DNA from: Candidatus Hydrogenedentota bacterium
Lineage (GTDB): Bacteria; Hydrogenedentota; Hydrogenedentia; Hydrogenedentales; JAEUWI01
Length of the DNA stretch: 64,000 nucleotides
Assembly: GCA_019637335.1 (NCBI GenBank)
Contig: JAHBVV010000015.1
Span: 1-64,000 of the forward strand
Direction: 5' to 3'
Below are positions 46,558-55,583 of this stretch, one piece after another; position 1 is the first letter of the stretch, and the number at the start of each line of letters is the position of its first letter. The notes below the pieces were generated by a model, which was not told the origin of the DNA, did no database searches, and saw only the letters and a program-made list of their open reading frames with translations. The position numbers were made by a program, and so were the translations under genes.

Positions 46558-47103
46558 TTGATATACTACACCTTGGACGCCGAGGATACGATTGTCGACG
46601 TGGGCGGTGACTGGGACCAGTTCGCCCTGGAGAACGGCGGGGCGCATTGCACCCGCGTGAAGGTCGTCGGAAACCTCCTCTACCGCTATATTGCCGGCCC
46701 CGATGTGGTGGATGTATACCGCGTGCTGTTCGCCAGGTCGCGACGCACCCGCTCCCAGATCGAACTGGACTTCCGCTGTGATGCGCCCGCCTTCCGCCGG
46801 AAAATGCGGATGCGTATTTCCCCAGAGGATCGCGGGCTGCTGACCGTTACAACAGCGCTTCTCGACGAGGAGCCACGCGCCGAGGTTTCTCTGCTGGACT
46901 CGCATGCGCCGCGCGGTAGTGAATTCATATCGATTTGCTGTATTTGCGGCGACGTCTGCTCGGAGAACGGCGAATGGGTCCCCGTGGAAGTGGAGTGCCA
47001 GCGCCGGCGTCTGATGGAACACGCCACCGTGCCGCGCCTTTCGCATGGGTTCTGCCCCGAGTGCCTGAGCTCACAACTGGCCGAACTGGACGCGCGCCGC
47101 TGA
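46558..47103 (+). CDS. PAS-like signalling protein with a C-terminal SHGxCPEC zinc motif
   Basis: About 181 residues from the TTG at 46558 (GGGGA 9 bases upstream); the frame is open further 5', so the start is uncertain. The N-terminus LIYYTLDAEDTIVDVGGDWD resembles the first strands of a PAS domain. The C-terminus carries ICCICGDVCSENGEWVPVEV then LSHGFCPECL, a Cys4-type motif often found at the ends of response-regulator, PAS and GAF proteins. It may sense redox state or metal, but no output domain is present. It is divergent from the DUF4139-like gene. Confidence 0.7.
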   Translation: MIYYTLDAEDTIVDVGGDWDQFALENGGAHCTRVKVVGNLLYRYIAGPDVVDVYRVLFARSRRTRSQIELDFRCDAPAFRRKMRMRISPEDRGLLTVTTALLDEEPRAEVSLLDSHAPRGSEFISICCICGDVCSENGEWVPVEVECQRRRLMEHATVPRLSHGFCPECLSSQLAELDARR

Positions 47104-47200
47104 TCATCGCCGGCTTCGCCGCCTTGACTGCGCCCCCGCCCCCGGTTACCATCGCAGCATGTTTTGGGAAGCACCGCAATGCATTCGGGAGTATCAGACG

Positions 47201-48664
47201 ATGGCACACGGTATCGGAAAACACGCGTTCACAGCCGCCCTGGCGGCGCTCCTGGCCACGGTGGCGTCGGCCGGCCCAATCGAGATCGGCGCCCGCCTGG
47301 AGCCCCTGGTGGACCGCCACCTCATCGAATCGCTGGACGGGACCGAACTCCGCCTGCACCAGCCGGTTCCCCGCGAAATCGCCATCACCTACGACGCGCC
47401 CTGGGAGGGCAACACGAGCTGCTACGTCACCGTGTTTCAAGACGAGGGCCGCTTCCGCATGTACTACCGCGGCTCGGGCTACAACCTGGAGGACGGCTCC
47501 TACTCGAAGCAGTTCGTGTGCTACGCCGAGAGCCAGGACGGCGTCACCTGGACGAAACCCGAACTCGGCCTCATCGAATTCGAAGGCTCCAAAGCCAACA
47601 ACATCGTATGGGACGGCATGGGCGTGCACAACTTCGCGCCCTTCAAGGACACCAACCCGGACTGCAAGCCCGAAGAACGCTATAAGGCCCTGGCCGGGGG
47701 CGAGAAGAAGGGCCTCGTCGCCTTTACGTCCCCCGACGGCATCCACTGGAACCTCGTGAGCGAGGAGCCCGTCATCACAAACGGCGCCTTCGATTCGCAG
47801 AACCTCGCCTTCTTCGACAACACCCGCGGGCGCTATGTGGACTTCCACCGGGGCTTCAAGGACGGCGTCCGGCATATCATGACCTGCACCTCCACCGACT
47901 TCCGCACCTGGACCGAGCCCGAGTGGGTCGATTTCGGCGATACGCCCGACGAACACCTCTACACGAACGCCACCACCCCCTCGCCCGGCGCACCGCACAT
48001 CTTCCTCGCCTTCCCGAAGCGCTTCATGCCCGATCGCCAGTCCGCCGTCCACCCGATCAAGGGCGTTTCCGACGGGGTTTTCATGACGAGCCGAGACGGG
48101 ATGCGCTGGGACCGCTGGCGCGAGGCGCTCATCCGCCCCGGCGCCCAAGACAGCCGCTGGGTCAACCGCAACAACATGATCGCCTGGGGCATCCTGCCCA
48201 CCGCCGCCGCGCTCCCCGATACGCCGGACGAATGGTCCATCTACGCGACGGAAGGCTACTACGTTGGCCCGTGCCACCTCCGCCGCTACTCGATCCGCCA
48301 GCATGGCTTCGTGTCGGTCCACGCGGGCGGCGAGACGGGTTCCTTCGTAACCAAACCTATTGTCTTCAGCGATGATCCCGCCGTCTCCATCCCCGTACCG
48401 GGCCAGGAGACGCCCGCGAAAACCGCGCTGCTGCTCAACTTCGCCACCTCGGGCGCGGGCGTTATCCGCTGCGAAATTCTCGACGCCAACCACGTGGCCA
48501 TCCCCGGCTTCCGCCTGGACCAGTGCGACGAGATCTTCGGGGATTCGCTGGAGCAGGCGGTCACGTGGAACGGCGGCGCGGAATTGAAGTCCCTCGCGGG
48601 AACGCCGGTGCGGTTGCGTTTCGAGCTCTTCGACGCGGACCTCTACGCAATCCGGTTTCAGTAG
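47201..48664 (+). CDS. Secreted beta-propeller glycosidase-like protein (GH32/43/68-like)
   Basis: This is a 487-residue protein. The start at 47201 begins a signal peptide (HAFTAALAALLATVASA-GP); an ATG at 47159 in the same frame would add 14 residues. Repeated blades with YYRGSGYN, FVCYAESQDGVTWTKPELGL and VAFTSPDGIHWNLVSEEP show the 'SxDGxxW' pattern of the five-bladed beta-propellers of glycoside hydrolase clans. HIFLAFPKRFMPDRQSAVHP and the C-terminal beta-sandwich (about 370-487) follow. It may act on fructans, arabinans or similar, but no catalytic set is confirmed. Confidence 0.82.
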   Translation: MAHGIGKHAFTAALAALLATVASAGPIEIGARLEPLVDRHLIESLDGTELRLHQPVPREIAITYDAPWEGNTSCYVTVFQDEGRFRMYYRGSGYNLEDGSYSKQFVCYAESQDGVTWTKPELGLIEFEGSKANNIVWDGMGVHNFAPFKDTNPDCKPEERYKALAGGEKKGLVAFTSPDGIHWNLVSEEPVITNGAFDSQNLAFFDNTRGRYVDFHRGFKDGVRHIMTCTSTDFRTWTEPEWVDFGDTPDEHLYTNATTPSPGAPHIFLAFPKRFMPDRQSAVHPIKGVSDGVFMTSRDGMRWDRWREALIRPGAQDSRWVNRNNMIAWGILPTAAALPDTPDEWSIYATEGYYVGPCHLRRYSIRQHGFVSVHAGGETGSFVTKPIVFSDDPAVSIPVPGQETPAKTALLLNFATSGAGVIRCEILDANHVAIPGFRLDQCDEIFGDSLEQAVTWNGGAELKSLAGTPVRLRFELFDADLYAIRFQ

Positions 48665-48714
48665 CGGCGGGTTCCGGCTTTGAATACTAACGAATTCTCC
48701 ACGAACGCGTGAAC

Positions 48715-49088
48715 CATAGGAATAGCCAAATCCGTCATCCCCGCGAACGGGACTGTCGGTTTACTTAACTCACCCTACACTATGGAAGGAATGAGAAGAT
48801 CCGTCATCCCCGCGAACGCGGGGATCCAGCGACGCGATCGCGCAAACCTCCGAATTCCACTGGATTCCCGCTTTCGCGGGAATGACGCTGTAGGGCGCTA
48901 GCACAGAATTGTAGGTTTTGAGGCATCCGCACCAGTTAAACCGACAGCCCGGAACGCGGGGATCCAGCGACGCGAACGAACAAACCTCCAAATTCCACTG
49001 GATTCCCGCTTTCGCGGGAATGACGCTGTAGGGCGTTAGCACAAAATCGTAAGGAATGCGCTCACCGCACACGTTAAATCAACAGCCC
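48715..49088 (+). mobile_element. Older copy of the 201-bp element, interrupted by a second copy
   Basis: If the nested copy (48750-48950) and one 6-bp duplication are removed, an 84-bp core (GTCAT at 48734 to ATGAC at 49024) and an intact 64-bp right arm (49025-49088) remain. The arm ends GTTAAATCAACAGCCC and abuts the Hpt stop codon exactly. The expected left arm (48681-48733) matches only over its last 18 or so bases and then diverges, so the left terminal repeat is lost or decayed. Confidence 0.7.
48750..48950 (+). mobile_element. Complete 201-bp MITE-like element, nested copy
   Basis: The ends GGACTGTCGGTTTA and TAAACCGACAGCCC are terminal inverted repeats with one mismatch. The layout is arm 53 bp (48750-48802), core 84 bp with two inverted hairpins (48803-48886) and arm 64 bp (48887-48950). 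The flanks CGAACG (48744-48749) and GGAACG (48951-48956) are a near-perfect 6-bp duplication of the loop of the target hairpin. No protein is encoded. Confidence 0.85.
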
Positions 49089-49442
49089 CTACTCCGACGA
49101 CAGATAGGCGTGAATGGCGGACCGCACCCGCGTGAACTCATCTTCCGCCTCCGCAATGAGGCCATCCGCCATGGCGGAGTCCGCCGTCTCAAGCGCTCCG
49201 GCGATTTCGTGCAGGCGCGCCGTCCCGATATTCGCGCTCGCGCCCTTGATCGTGTGCGCCTCGCGCCGCAACTGATCGGCGTCGCCCGCCGCATGCAGAC
49301 CCCGCAATCCGGCCACGCGCCCGCCGCAATCCTCCACATACGCCTCGAAAAGATCCCGCTCAAATTCCCCATCGCCGCCCGAGGCCTCCCGGATCCGCGC
49401 AAAATCCAGCGGCGGGCTGTCGAATTGTCCTTCGCTCGGCAT
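49089..49442 (-). CDS. Stand-alone Hpt (histidine phosphotransfer) domain protein
   Basis: This is a 117-residue helical protein. REAHTIKGASANIG is the Hpt signature, with H63 as the phospho-acceptor, and helices such as FERDLFEAYVEDCGG and RLHEIAGALETADSAM surround it. ATG 49442 follows AAAGGG. It relays phosphate between a hybrid kinase and a response regulator; neither is nearby. Its TAG stop directly touches the end of the older mobile element copy. Confidence 0.88.
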   Translation of the reverse strand: MPSEGQFDSPPLDFARIREASGGDGEFERDLFEAYVEDCGGRVAGLRGLHAAGDADQLRREAHTIKGASANIGTARLHEIAGALETADSAMADGLIAEAEDEFTRVRSAIHAYLSSE

Positions 49443-49951
49443 CACGAACCCTTTCCGCGCCGGCGGCGCACACCCGCAGTCTAGCCTCCCTTCCCGCGCG
49501 GTTCAAGCGCGGGAGCCGAAAACGAGGACCAAAACCGCTCTCGCCCGCGCTGTCCGCCTCGGGCGCATCTATCGGCGAAGTTTTGGGAAAACGCCCCGAA
49601 GGGGTACGGCAGCTTCGAGCCCCGGGCAACGCCTGGGGTTAACGGGATAGGTTTCCTGTAAGCCCTGAAAGGGCGGCGGAGTTCATGCTCCTAGGCTGAA
49701 CTGCGCTGCCCTTTCAGGGCGAATAAAAACTACACCACGCTTCCCCTGGGCGTTGCCCAGGGCTCGAAGCTGCATTGGCCCTTCGGGCCGGAAGAGCGGG
49801 AAACCCGAGTCTACTACATTCATCACTGGCGCCTTGAACCACCATACAATCCGCGTTCATTCGTGTTCATTCGCGGTTCAAATTTATTCTTCGCGACCTT
49901 CGCGCCCTTCGTGGTGATCATTTCTTTCGTTGCGGCCAGAGGCGGCCACGC
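49443..49951. repeat. Non-coding block of small hairpin repeats
   Basis: GCCCTGAAAGGGC (49662-49674) and its reverse complement GCCCTTTCAGGGC (49708-49720) frame the left part. The module 49708-49789 continues with CCCTGGGCGTTGCCCAGGG (49744-49762) and GGCCCTTCGGGCC (49777-49789). The same three hairpins, in the same order and with the same 36- and 33-base offsets, recur at 54318-54399. At 49890-49925 lies a TTCGCG/CTTCGCG word repeat like that at 786-816. No gene is seen. Confidence 0.7.
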
Positions 49952-51577
49952 TCAAAAGATGAAGTCCGTGGAAAGAAATCCCGAATGGCGCTCCCGTACG
50001 ATTCCATTGATGATCCGCTTGTTCAACGCGCCCTCCTTCGCGGCCACGAGCGTCCGGATCGAGAACACGCGCAGCGCGTCCGACACCGAGAGGGTCCCCT
50101 CCGCCGAGTCCTTCCGGCCTGTGAACGGGAAGGTGTCCGGACCCCGCTGGCACTGGCTGTTCAGGTTCACGCGGCACACCTGGTTCGCCAGGACATCCAG
50201 CAGCCGCGCCACGGCCTCCGGATCGGACCCGAACACCGCCGCCTGCTGGCCGTAGGGCGAATCCACCACGTACCGGAGCGGCTCTTCGAGGTCGTCGAAC
50301 GCTACCACGGGAACCACCGGCCCGAACTGCTCCTCCGCGTACACGCGCATACCCGGCGCGGCGGGATACAGGATCGCCGGCGTGAGGCAGGTCGCGGCGC
50401 GCTGGCCGCCGCCCGCATTCACCACCGCGGCGCCCTTTTCGATCGCGTCGCGCACCAGGCTTTCGAGGTACGGGGCCTGGTCCGGATCCGCCAGCGGGGT
50501 GAGTTGCGCGCCGTCCTCCCACGGCATCCCGAGGCGCAGCGCCCCCACGGCCTCCGACAGCCGCGCCAGGAACGCGTCCACGATCGACCGGTGCACAAAC
50601 AGGATCTTCAGCGCGGTGCAGCGCTGGCCGTTGTACGACAGCGCCCCCAGCGCGCACTCCCTCACGGCCAGATCAAGATCCGCGTCCGCCAGCACAATTG
50701 CGGGGTTCTTCGCCTCCAGCCCGAGCACGCAGCGCAGGCGGTGCGGCTTCGGGTGCTGCGACTTCAGAATGCCCGCCACGCGGCTGGACCCGATGAAGGC
50801 GAGGCAGTCCACGCGCCCGGACGCCATCAACGGCCCGCAGACTTCCCGCCCGTCGCCATATACCGTGTTCACCACCCCCGGGGGAAACGCCTGTTGAAAG
50901 GCCTCCAGCAGCGGGCGGTGCAGGAGCACGCCCAGCTTCGGCGGCTTGAAGATCACCGTGTTCCCCATCAGCAGCGCGGGGATCAGCGTCGTGAACGTCT
51001 CGTTCAGCGGGTAGTTGTAGGGTCCCATGCACAGCACCACACCCAGCGGCGCGCGCCGGATCTGCGCAATCACGCCCTCCTCGATCTCGAAGCGCGACGC
51101 CGCCCGGTCGAGGTCCTTATACGCCGCAATGGTGTCGCGAATATAGACCAGCGTCCGGTCGAATTCCTTCGCAGCGTCCGCCCGGTTCTTGGCTATCTCC
51201 CACATGAGCAGCGCCACCGTCCGCTCGCGCTGTTCCGCCATCCGCCCCAGGAAATCCTCCAGGCAGGCGATACGCTCCGACACGGTCATCATCGGCCAGG
51301 CCCCGCGCCCGTGCCCGTAGGCCGACGCGGCGGCGTCCAATGCTTCCAGGGCCTCGTGCTCGGTGAGCAGCGGATAGTGGCCCAGCCGCACCGGCTCCAG
51401 GGCCCCGTCGCGCGCGGCGCACACCGGCGAAAACACCTCCTGAACGGGGCCCTTCCAGGTGCGGATCTCCCCGTTGATCAGGTAATCCCGCTGCTCCAGC
51501 GGGATGGCCGCCCGCATGGACTCCGGTATCGCGGACTCCTCCGGAAACGGGTGGCCGGCTTTCATGGACACGGTCAT
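49952..51577 (-). CDS. NADP-type aldehyde dehydrogenase (GapN-like)
   Basis: This is a 541-residue protein. AAGGAG lies before ATG 51577. The aldehyde dehydrogenase set is complete: N187 in GPYNYP, K211 in IFKPPK (cofactor), E288 in GLEAKNPAIV and the catalytic C320 in NGQRCTALK. RVNLNSQCQRGPDTFPFTGR near the C-terminus is typical of non-phosphorylating glyceraldehyde-3-phosphate dehydrogenases, although substrate specificity is not certain. It oxidises an aldehyde in the cytoplasm, producing NADPH if GapN-like. It is divergent from the leucine leader region. Confidence 0.92.
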   Translation of the reverse strand: MTVSMKAGHPFPEESAIPESMRAAIPLEQRDYLINGEIRTWKGPVQEVFSPVCAARDGALEPVRLGHYPLLTEHEALEALDAAASAYGHGRGAWPMMTVSERIACLEDFLGRMAEQRERTVALLMWEIAKNRADAAKEFDRTLVYIRDTIAAYKDLDRAASRFEIEEGVIAQIRRAPLGVVLCMGPYNYPLNETFTTLIPALLMGNTVIFKPPKLGVLLHRPLLEAFQQAFPPGVVNTVYGDGREVCGPLMASGRVDCLAFIGSSRVAGILKSQHPKPHRLRCVLGLEAKNPAIVLADADLDLAVRECALGALSYNGQRCTALKILFVHRSIVDAFLARLSEAVGALRLGMPWEDGAQLTPLADPDQAPYLESLVRDAIEKGAAVVNAGGGQRAATCLTPAILYPAAPGMRVYAEEQFGPVVPVVAFDDLEEPLRYVVDSPYGQQAAVFGSDPEAVARLLDVLANQVCRVNLNSQCQRGPDTFPFTGRKDSAEGTLSVSDALRVFSIRTLVAAKEGALNKRIINGIVRERHSGFLSTDFIF

Positions 51578-51679
51578 GGCGATTCTCCTTCTATTGGCTG
51601 GGACAACGCGTTGACCCCGACAGCCCCGGGCATAATCCTGCCCAACTACGCGCCCGGCGCGCAACTGACCGCGCCGGGC

Positions 51680-51708
51680 TTGTAATCCGGCGTGGAACGT
51701 GGTAGCAT
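51680..51708 (+). promoter_or_regulatory. Candidate sigma70-type promoter of the leucine leader
   Basis: TTGTAA (51680-51685) and TAGCAT (51703-51708) are separated by exactly 17 bases. Each matches four of the six consensus bases. They lie just before the ribosome binding site AAAAGG (51714-51719) of the leader peptide. The 5' untranslated part would be very short. Confidence 0.4.
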
Positions 51709-51725
51709 TGTGGAAAAGGTGAACC

Positions 51726-51821
51726 ATGTTTTTTAATTCGAAGCACCAATTGGAACTGCGTCTCCCACGCCTCCTGCTGCTGGAGGTGCGCAGGTCCGTT
51801 GTGCCTCGAATTCTTTATTGA
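51726..51821 (+). CDS. Leucine-rich leader peptide (leuL-like attenuator peptide)
   Basis: This is a 31-residue ORF with AAAAGG 6 bases upstream of the ATG. It contains eight leucines, including four in a row encoded CTC CTG CTG CTG (LRLPRLLLLEV), as in the leader peptides of leucine operons, where stalled ribosomes at Leu codons prevent termination. The run overlaps a potential stem (CGCCTCC with GGAGGTGCG), and a terminator with a T-tract follows at 51849-51883. The LeuA-type gene lies about 640 bases downstream, pushed away by the repeat and mobile element. Confidence 0.65.
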   Translation: MFFNSKHQLELRLPRLLLLEVRRSVVPRILY

Positions 51822-51848
51822 CACTTCCCCGTAACGGGTTACGTCAGA

Positions 51849-51883
51849 GGCCGCGGGCTAACGCTCGCGGCCTTTTCGTTTTT
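51849..51883 (+). terminator. Rho-independent terminator of the leader (attenuator)
   Basis: GGCCGCGGGC (51849-51858) pairs with GCTCGCGGCC (51863-51872) over ten positions with one G-U, loop TAAC. TTTTCGTTTTT follows directly (51873-51883). It ends transcription on the plus strand shortly after the leucine-rich peptide. Upstream, CGTAAC/GTTACG (51830-51843) and GCCTC (51803-51807) with GAGGC (51847-51851) offer alternative pairings that could act as antiterminator. Confidence 0.75.
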
Positions 51884-51955
51884 GTGATTCTAAAGCCGCC
51901 TGAAGTAGTCACCCTCGTCGCACCCAACGGTGGCAGCTCTCGGTGATCGAAAACC

Positions 51956-52246
51956 GTCATCCCCACGAAAGTGGGGATCCAGAGACCATGCAACGTTAAC
52001 CTCGCAAACCCTCTGGATTCCCGCCTTCGGGGCTGTCGATTTAACGTGTGCGGTGAGCGCATTTCCTACAATTTTGTGCTAACGCCCTATGGCGTCATTC
52101 CCGCGAAAGCGGGAATCCAGTGGAATTCGGAGGTTTGTTCGTTCGCGTCGCTGGATCCCCGCGTTCGCGGGGATGACGGATCTGCTCATTCCTTCTATAG
52201 TGTAGGGTGAGTTAAGTAAACCGACAGCCCCCTTCGCGGGAATGAC
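51956..52246. repeat. 84-bp paired-hairpin (REPIN-like) repeat split by the mobile element
   Basis: GTCATCCCCACGAAAGTGGGGATCC (only partly quoted; 51956 onward) forms one hairpin. The second hairpin, ATTCCCG-CCTTCG-CGGGAAT followed by GAC, is interrupted in its loop by 52030-52230. Removing the element and one copy of CCTTCG leaves exactly 84 bases, the same length as the core within each element. The palindromes have the ATTCCC-N8-GGGAAT or ATCCCC-N8-GGGGAT form known from Neisseria dRS3-like repeats. Confidence 0.8.
52030..52230 (-). mobile_element. Complete 201-bp MITE-like element in a hairpin loop
   Basis: The ends GGGCTGTCGATTTAA and TAAACCGACAGCCC are terminal inverted repeats. On the minus strand the order is arm 53 bp (52178-52230), core 84 bp (52094-52177) and arm 64 bp (52030-52093), identical to the copy at 48750-48950. 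A perfect 6-bp duplication CCTTCG flanks it (52024-52029 and 52231-52236). It encodes no protein, so it depends on a transposase encoded elsewhere, if still active. Confidence 0.9.
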
Positions 52247-52361
52247 GAATACATCCAGTGTACGTACGGCATCTCGTATCGGCGAACGCCTTACGTCAGA
52301 CGGCTAAAGTATTACTTGTTTTTTGTCCACACTACTCAACGCCAGAAAGGAGGGCTGTGAA

Positions 52362-52382
52362 ATGGATTTGGGACTGCGATGA
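52362..52382 (+). CDS. Very short ORF with strong ribosome binding site upstream of leuA
   Basis: A near-consensus AAAGGAGGG (52346-52354) precedes ATG at 52362, but the frame ends after six codons (MDLGLR, TGA at 52380). It may be a second mini-leader of the LeuA gene, or the ribosome binding site may belong to the GTG at 52359, whose frame has no useful protein. It shows two Leu codons only. Confidence 0.2.
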   Translation: MDLGLR

Positions 52383-52462
52383 CCCGGATCTCCCTGCTGC
52401 GCGCCCCGCTCAACGGATAACCCCCAACAATACCCAAAAAAAAACCGAGAAGGGCGCAACCC

Positions 52463-53620
<1,158 letters not shown>

Positions 53621-53704
53621 TGCGATTTCGGGGCCGGGCGGATGTGCTATGATCCCGCCCGGCCCCGATTTCCAGGATTCAGGCAACCGGAAGGACACAC
53701 GGCA

Positions 53705-54061
53705 ATGGGTCTCAAGGTCTACACCTACAAGAACTGCGGAACCTGCAAGAAGGCGGTGAAATGGCTCGACGCCCGCGGTGTCGCCTACCAGGAAATCCCC
53801 ATCCGCGAGACGCCGCCCGGCATCCCGGAACTCCGCAAGATGCTCAAGGCCATGAACGGCGACCTCAGGAAGCTCTTCAACACCTCGGGGATGGACTACA
53901 AACAGTTCAACCTCAAGGAACTGCTCCCCGCCATGCCCGAAGACGAGGCCCTCGGCCTCCTCAGCACCAACGGCAACCTCGTCAAGCGCCCCTTCGTCAT
54001 CGGCAAGGACATCGCCACCGTCGGTTTCCGGGAAGATACCTGGGAAGAACTATTTCCCTGA
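53705..54061 (+). CDS. ArsC/Spx family (YffB-like) protein
   Basis: This is a 118-residue protein. VYTYKNCGTCKKAVKWLDAR has the CxxC at C11 and C14, and NGDLRKLFNTSGMDYKQFNL, GLLSTNGNLVKRPFVIGKDI and VGFREDTWEELF match the Spx/YffB subfamily of thioredoxin-fold proteins. Arsenate reductases, Spx regulators and YffB proteins share this fold, and the sequence alone does not decide between them. The start at 53705 is 84 bases after the LeuA gene, possibly in the same transcript. Confidence 0.9.
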   Translation: MGLKVYTYKNCGTCKKAVKWLDARGVAYQEIPIRETPPGIPELRKMLKAMNGDLRKLFNTSGMDYKQFNLKELLPAMPEDEALGLLSTNGNLVKRPFVIGKDIATVGFREDTWEELFP

Positions 54062-54616
54062 AACCACCGAGCCGCAGAACATGACCGCTCACCCTATTGA
54101 GGGCACAACGGCGGCCGTGAAAGGGAACCCGTGTAGCTTGCTCGAGGCTTTTCTTCTGGTGACTGACGCGCCGACAGGTCACGAGGCGCCATGAATCTCG
54201 CGGGGTTTGATAACCCGTTACCTGGCGGGAACACCGTATTCCGGCGCACGCTGTCGGCCCGAAGGTCCAACGCAGTTCGACTTCAGCGTGGCTGCATGCG
54301 CGCAACTCGCTGCGCTTACCCTTTCAGGGCGGAGAAAGGGGTGTTCCCGTTTTCCCTGGGCGCTGCCCAGGGCTGGGCGCTGCACTGGCCCTTCGGGCCG
54401 CAAAACCGGCCGATTCGATTCCACCATCAGAGGCCCATACCGGCATCTATTGGCGACTCCAGAATGATTCGCGCGCCGGAAAACCGTCTATGAACACTCC
54501 CGTGCGCTCAAATCGGATGGGCTGTGAAGACTTTCCCCGCGATCATCCCCCACGGGGCGCCCAGAAGAATACAAACGCCCAGAAGCACCCGCCACGCCTG
54601 GATGCCGTGTCAGCGT
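54062..54616. repeat. Non-coding block with a second copy of the triple-hairpin module
   Basis: ACCCTTTCAGGGC (54318-54330), CCCTGGGCGCTGCCCAGGG (54354-54372) and GGCCCTTCGGGCC (54387-54399) repeat the order and spacing of 49708-49789. Reading frames through it give a low-complexity peptide common in spurious annotations. Other parts of the stretch (54062-54310, 54400-54616) show nothing recognisable. Confidence 0.65.
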
Positions 54617-55549
54617 TTATTCATCGTCCGCATCGTATCCGGGGACCTGGACGGCCATGGTCTTTTCGGTGGACATCCAGTCCTTTGTCTTCAATAGCCG
54701 TTCGAAATCATCGCCCATTTGACTATTAATTACCATATTGTCTTCATTAAACGCATTAATCGTTACATAATCCAGGATCAGCTTCCGCCCGCGTTCATTG
54801 CAGTGGTACAAGTACTGGATATGACCGTCTACCTGCATCGTTCCCGCTGCCTGCATCAAAATGTCGCATAGGACCTCTCGGGCCGGGGCCGCGTCCCGCG
54901 ACACGGCTATCGGTGTCTCCCCGGTCAATACGTCCGCGGGGCGCATCAACACGTCCACCCCGCCAAACGTGATTAACAGCGGTCGCCTGTCGCTACGGGG
55001 TACAGCATTCGCCTCGTTCACGGCGCGGGCCAGTGCGCTGACCGCTTCCCACACCGAGGTGGCCTTGATGTCGACGGTTACAACGGTGTCCAGCAGGTTC
55101 CCGTGCCCTTCCAGCGTACTGTTCGGGCGCAACACCGGCACGCCGTGGATTTCCTCGAAAAGCCAGCGCCCCCCCGATGCCGCCTCCAGGCGGGCGATGG
55201 CCGCATCAAAGCGCTCTCCCTTGTGGATCGCGAAGGGTCCCGGAGGCGCTTCGCGCTCCGTTGCGCCCGCACAATGTTCCGGCAGCCCCTCGCTGGCAAA
55301 TTTCAGACCAAAGCAACGCTCGATAGCCCGCTTGAGATCGTACAGACTTTCCGGCTCATCCAGGCTGACCGCGCGGTGTGCTACGCGTTCCCGTAACGGC
55401 GATTTCGAATCCTCGCTGGAACTATCCCGCACCCCAGCCTGCGGCCGGCCAACCTCGTCTTCCACGCCGGGCGCCATCGCCGCCGTGTTCCACGCTATAA
55501 GAAATCCGGGCAGGAGGGTGGCAGCGAATAAATGGCGGAAGCATAACAT
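54617..55549 (-). CDS. Secreted protein of unknown function with STN-like segments
   Basis: This is a 310-residue protein. ATG 55549 has AAGGAG upstream and a signal (LFAATLLPGFLIAWNTAAMA). Two segments, SLYDLKRAIERCFGLKFASE and VTVDIKATSVWEAVSALARA, look like the beta-alpha-beta units of secretin/TonB short N-terminal (STN) domains, and GPFAIHKGERFDAAIARLEA lies between them. The C-terminus is acidic. It is the last of three minus-strand genes for secreted proteins and likely forms a unit with them. Confidence 0.65.
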   Translation of the reverse strand: MLCFRHLFAATLLPGFLIAWNTAAMAPGVEDEVGRPQAGVRDSSSEDSKSPLRERVAHRAVSLDEPESLYDLKRAIERCFGLKFASEGLPEHCAGATEREAPPGPFAIHKGERFDAAIARLEAASGGRWLFEEIHGVPVLRPNSTLEGHGNLLDTVVTVDIKATSVWEAVSALARAVNEANAVPRSDRRPLLITFGGVDVLMRPADVLTGETPIAVSRDAAPAREVLCDILMQAAGTMQVDGHIQYLYHCNERGRKLILDYVTINAFNEDNMVINSQMGDDFERLLKTKDWMSTEKTMAVQVPGYDADDE

Positions 55550-55583
55550 CGGAGACTCCTTCGAAGTCTGGACACGGTTGCAC

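Noticed and set aside
48734-49024. CRISPR-like repetition of GTCATCCCCGCGAA words
   Set aside because: Repeats are inverted hairpin pairs without regular unique spacers or cas genes; they are the core of the mobile element.
54191-54493. 100-residue plus-strand frame across the hairpin module
   Set aside because: It is made from the palindromic repeats and recurs with them; no coding evidence.
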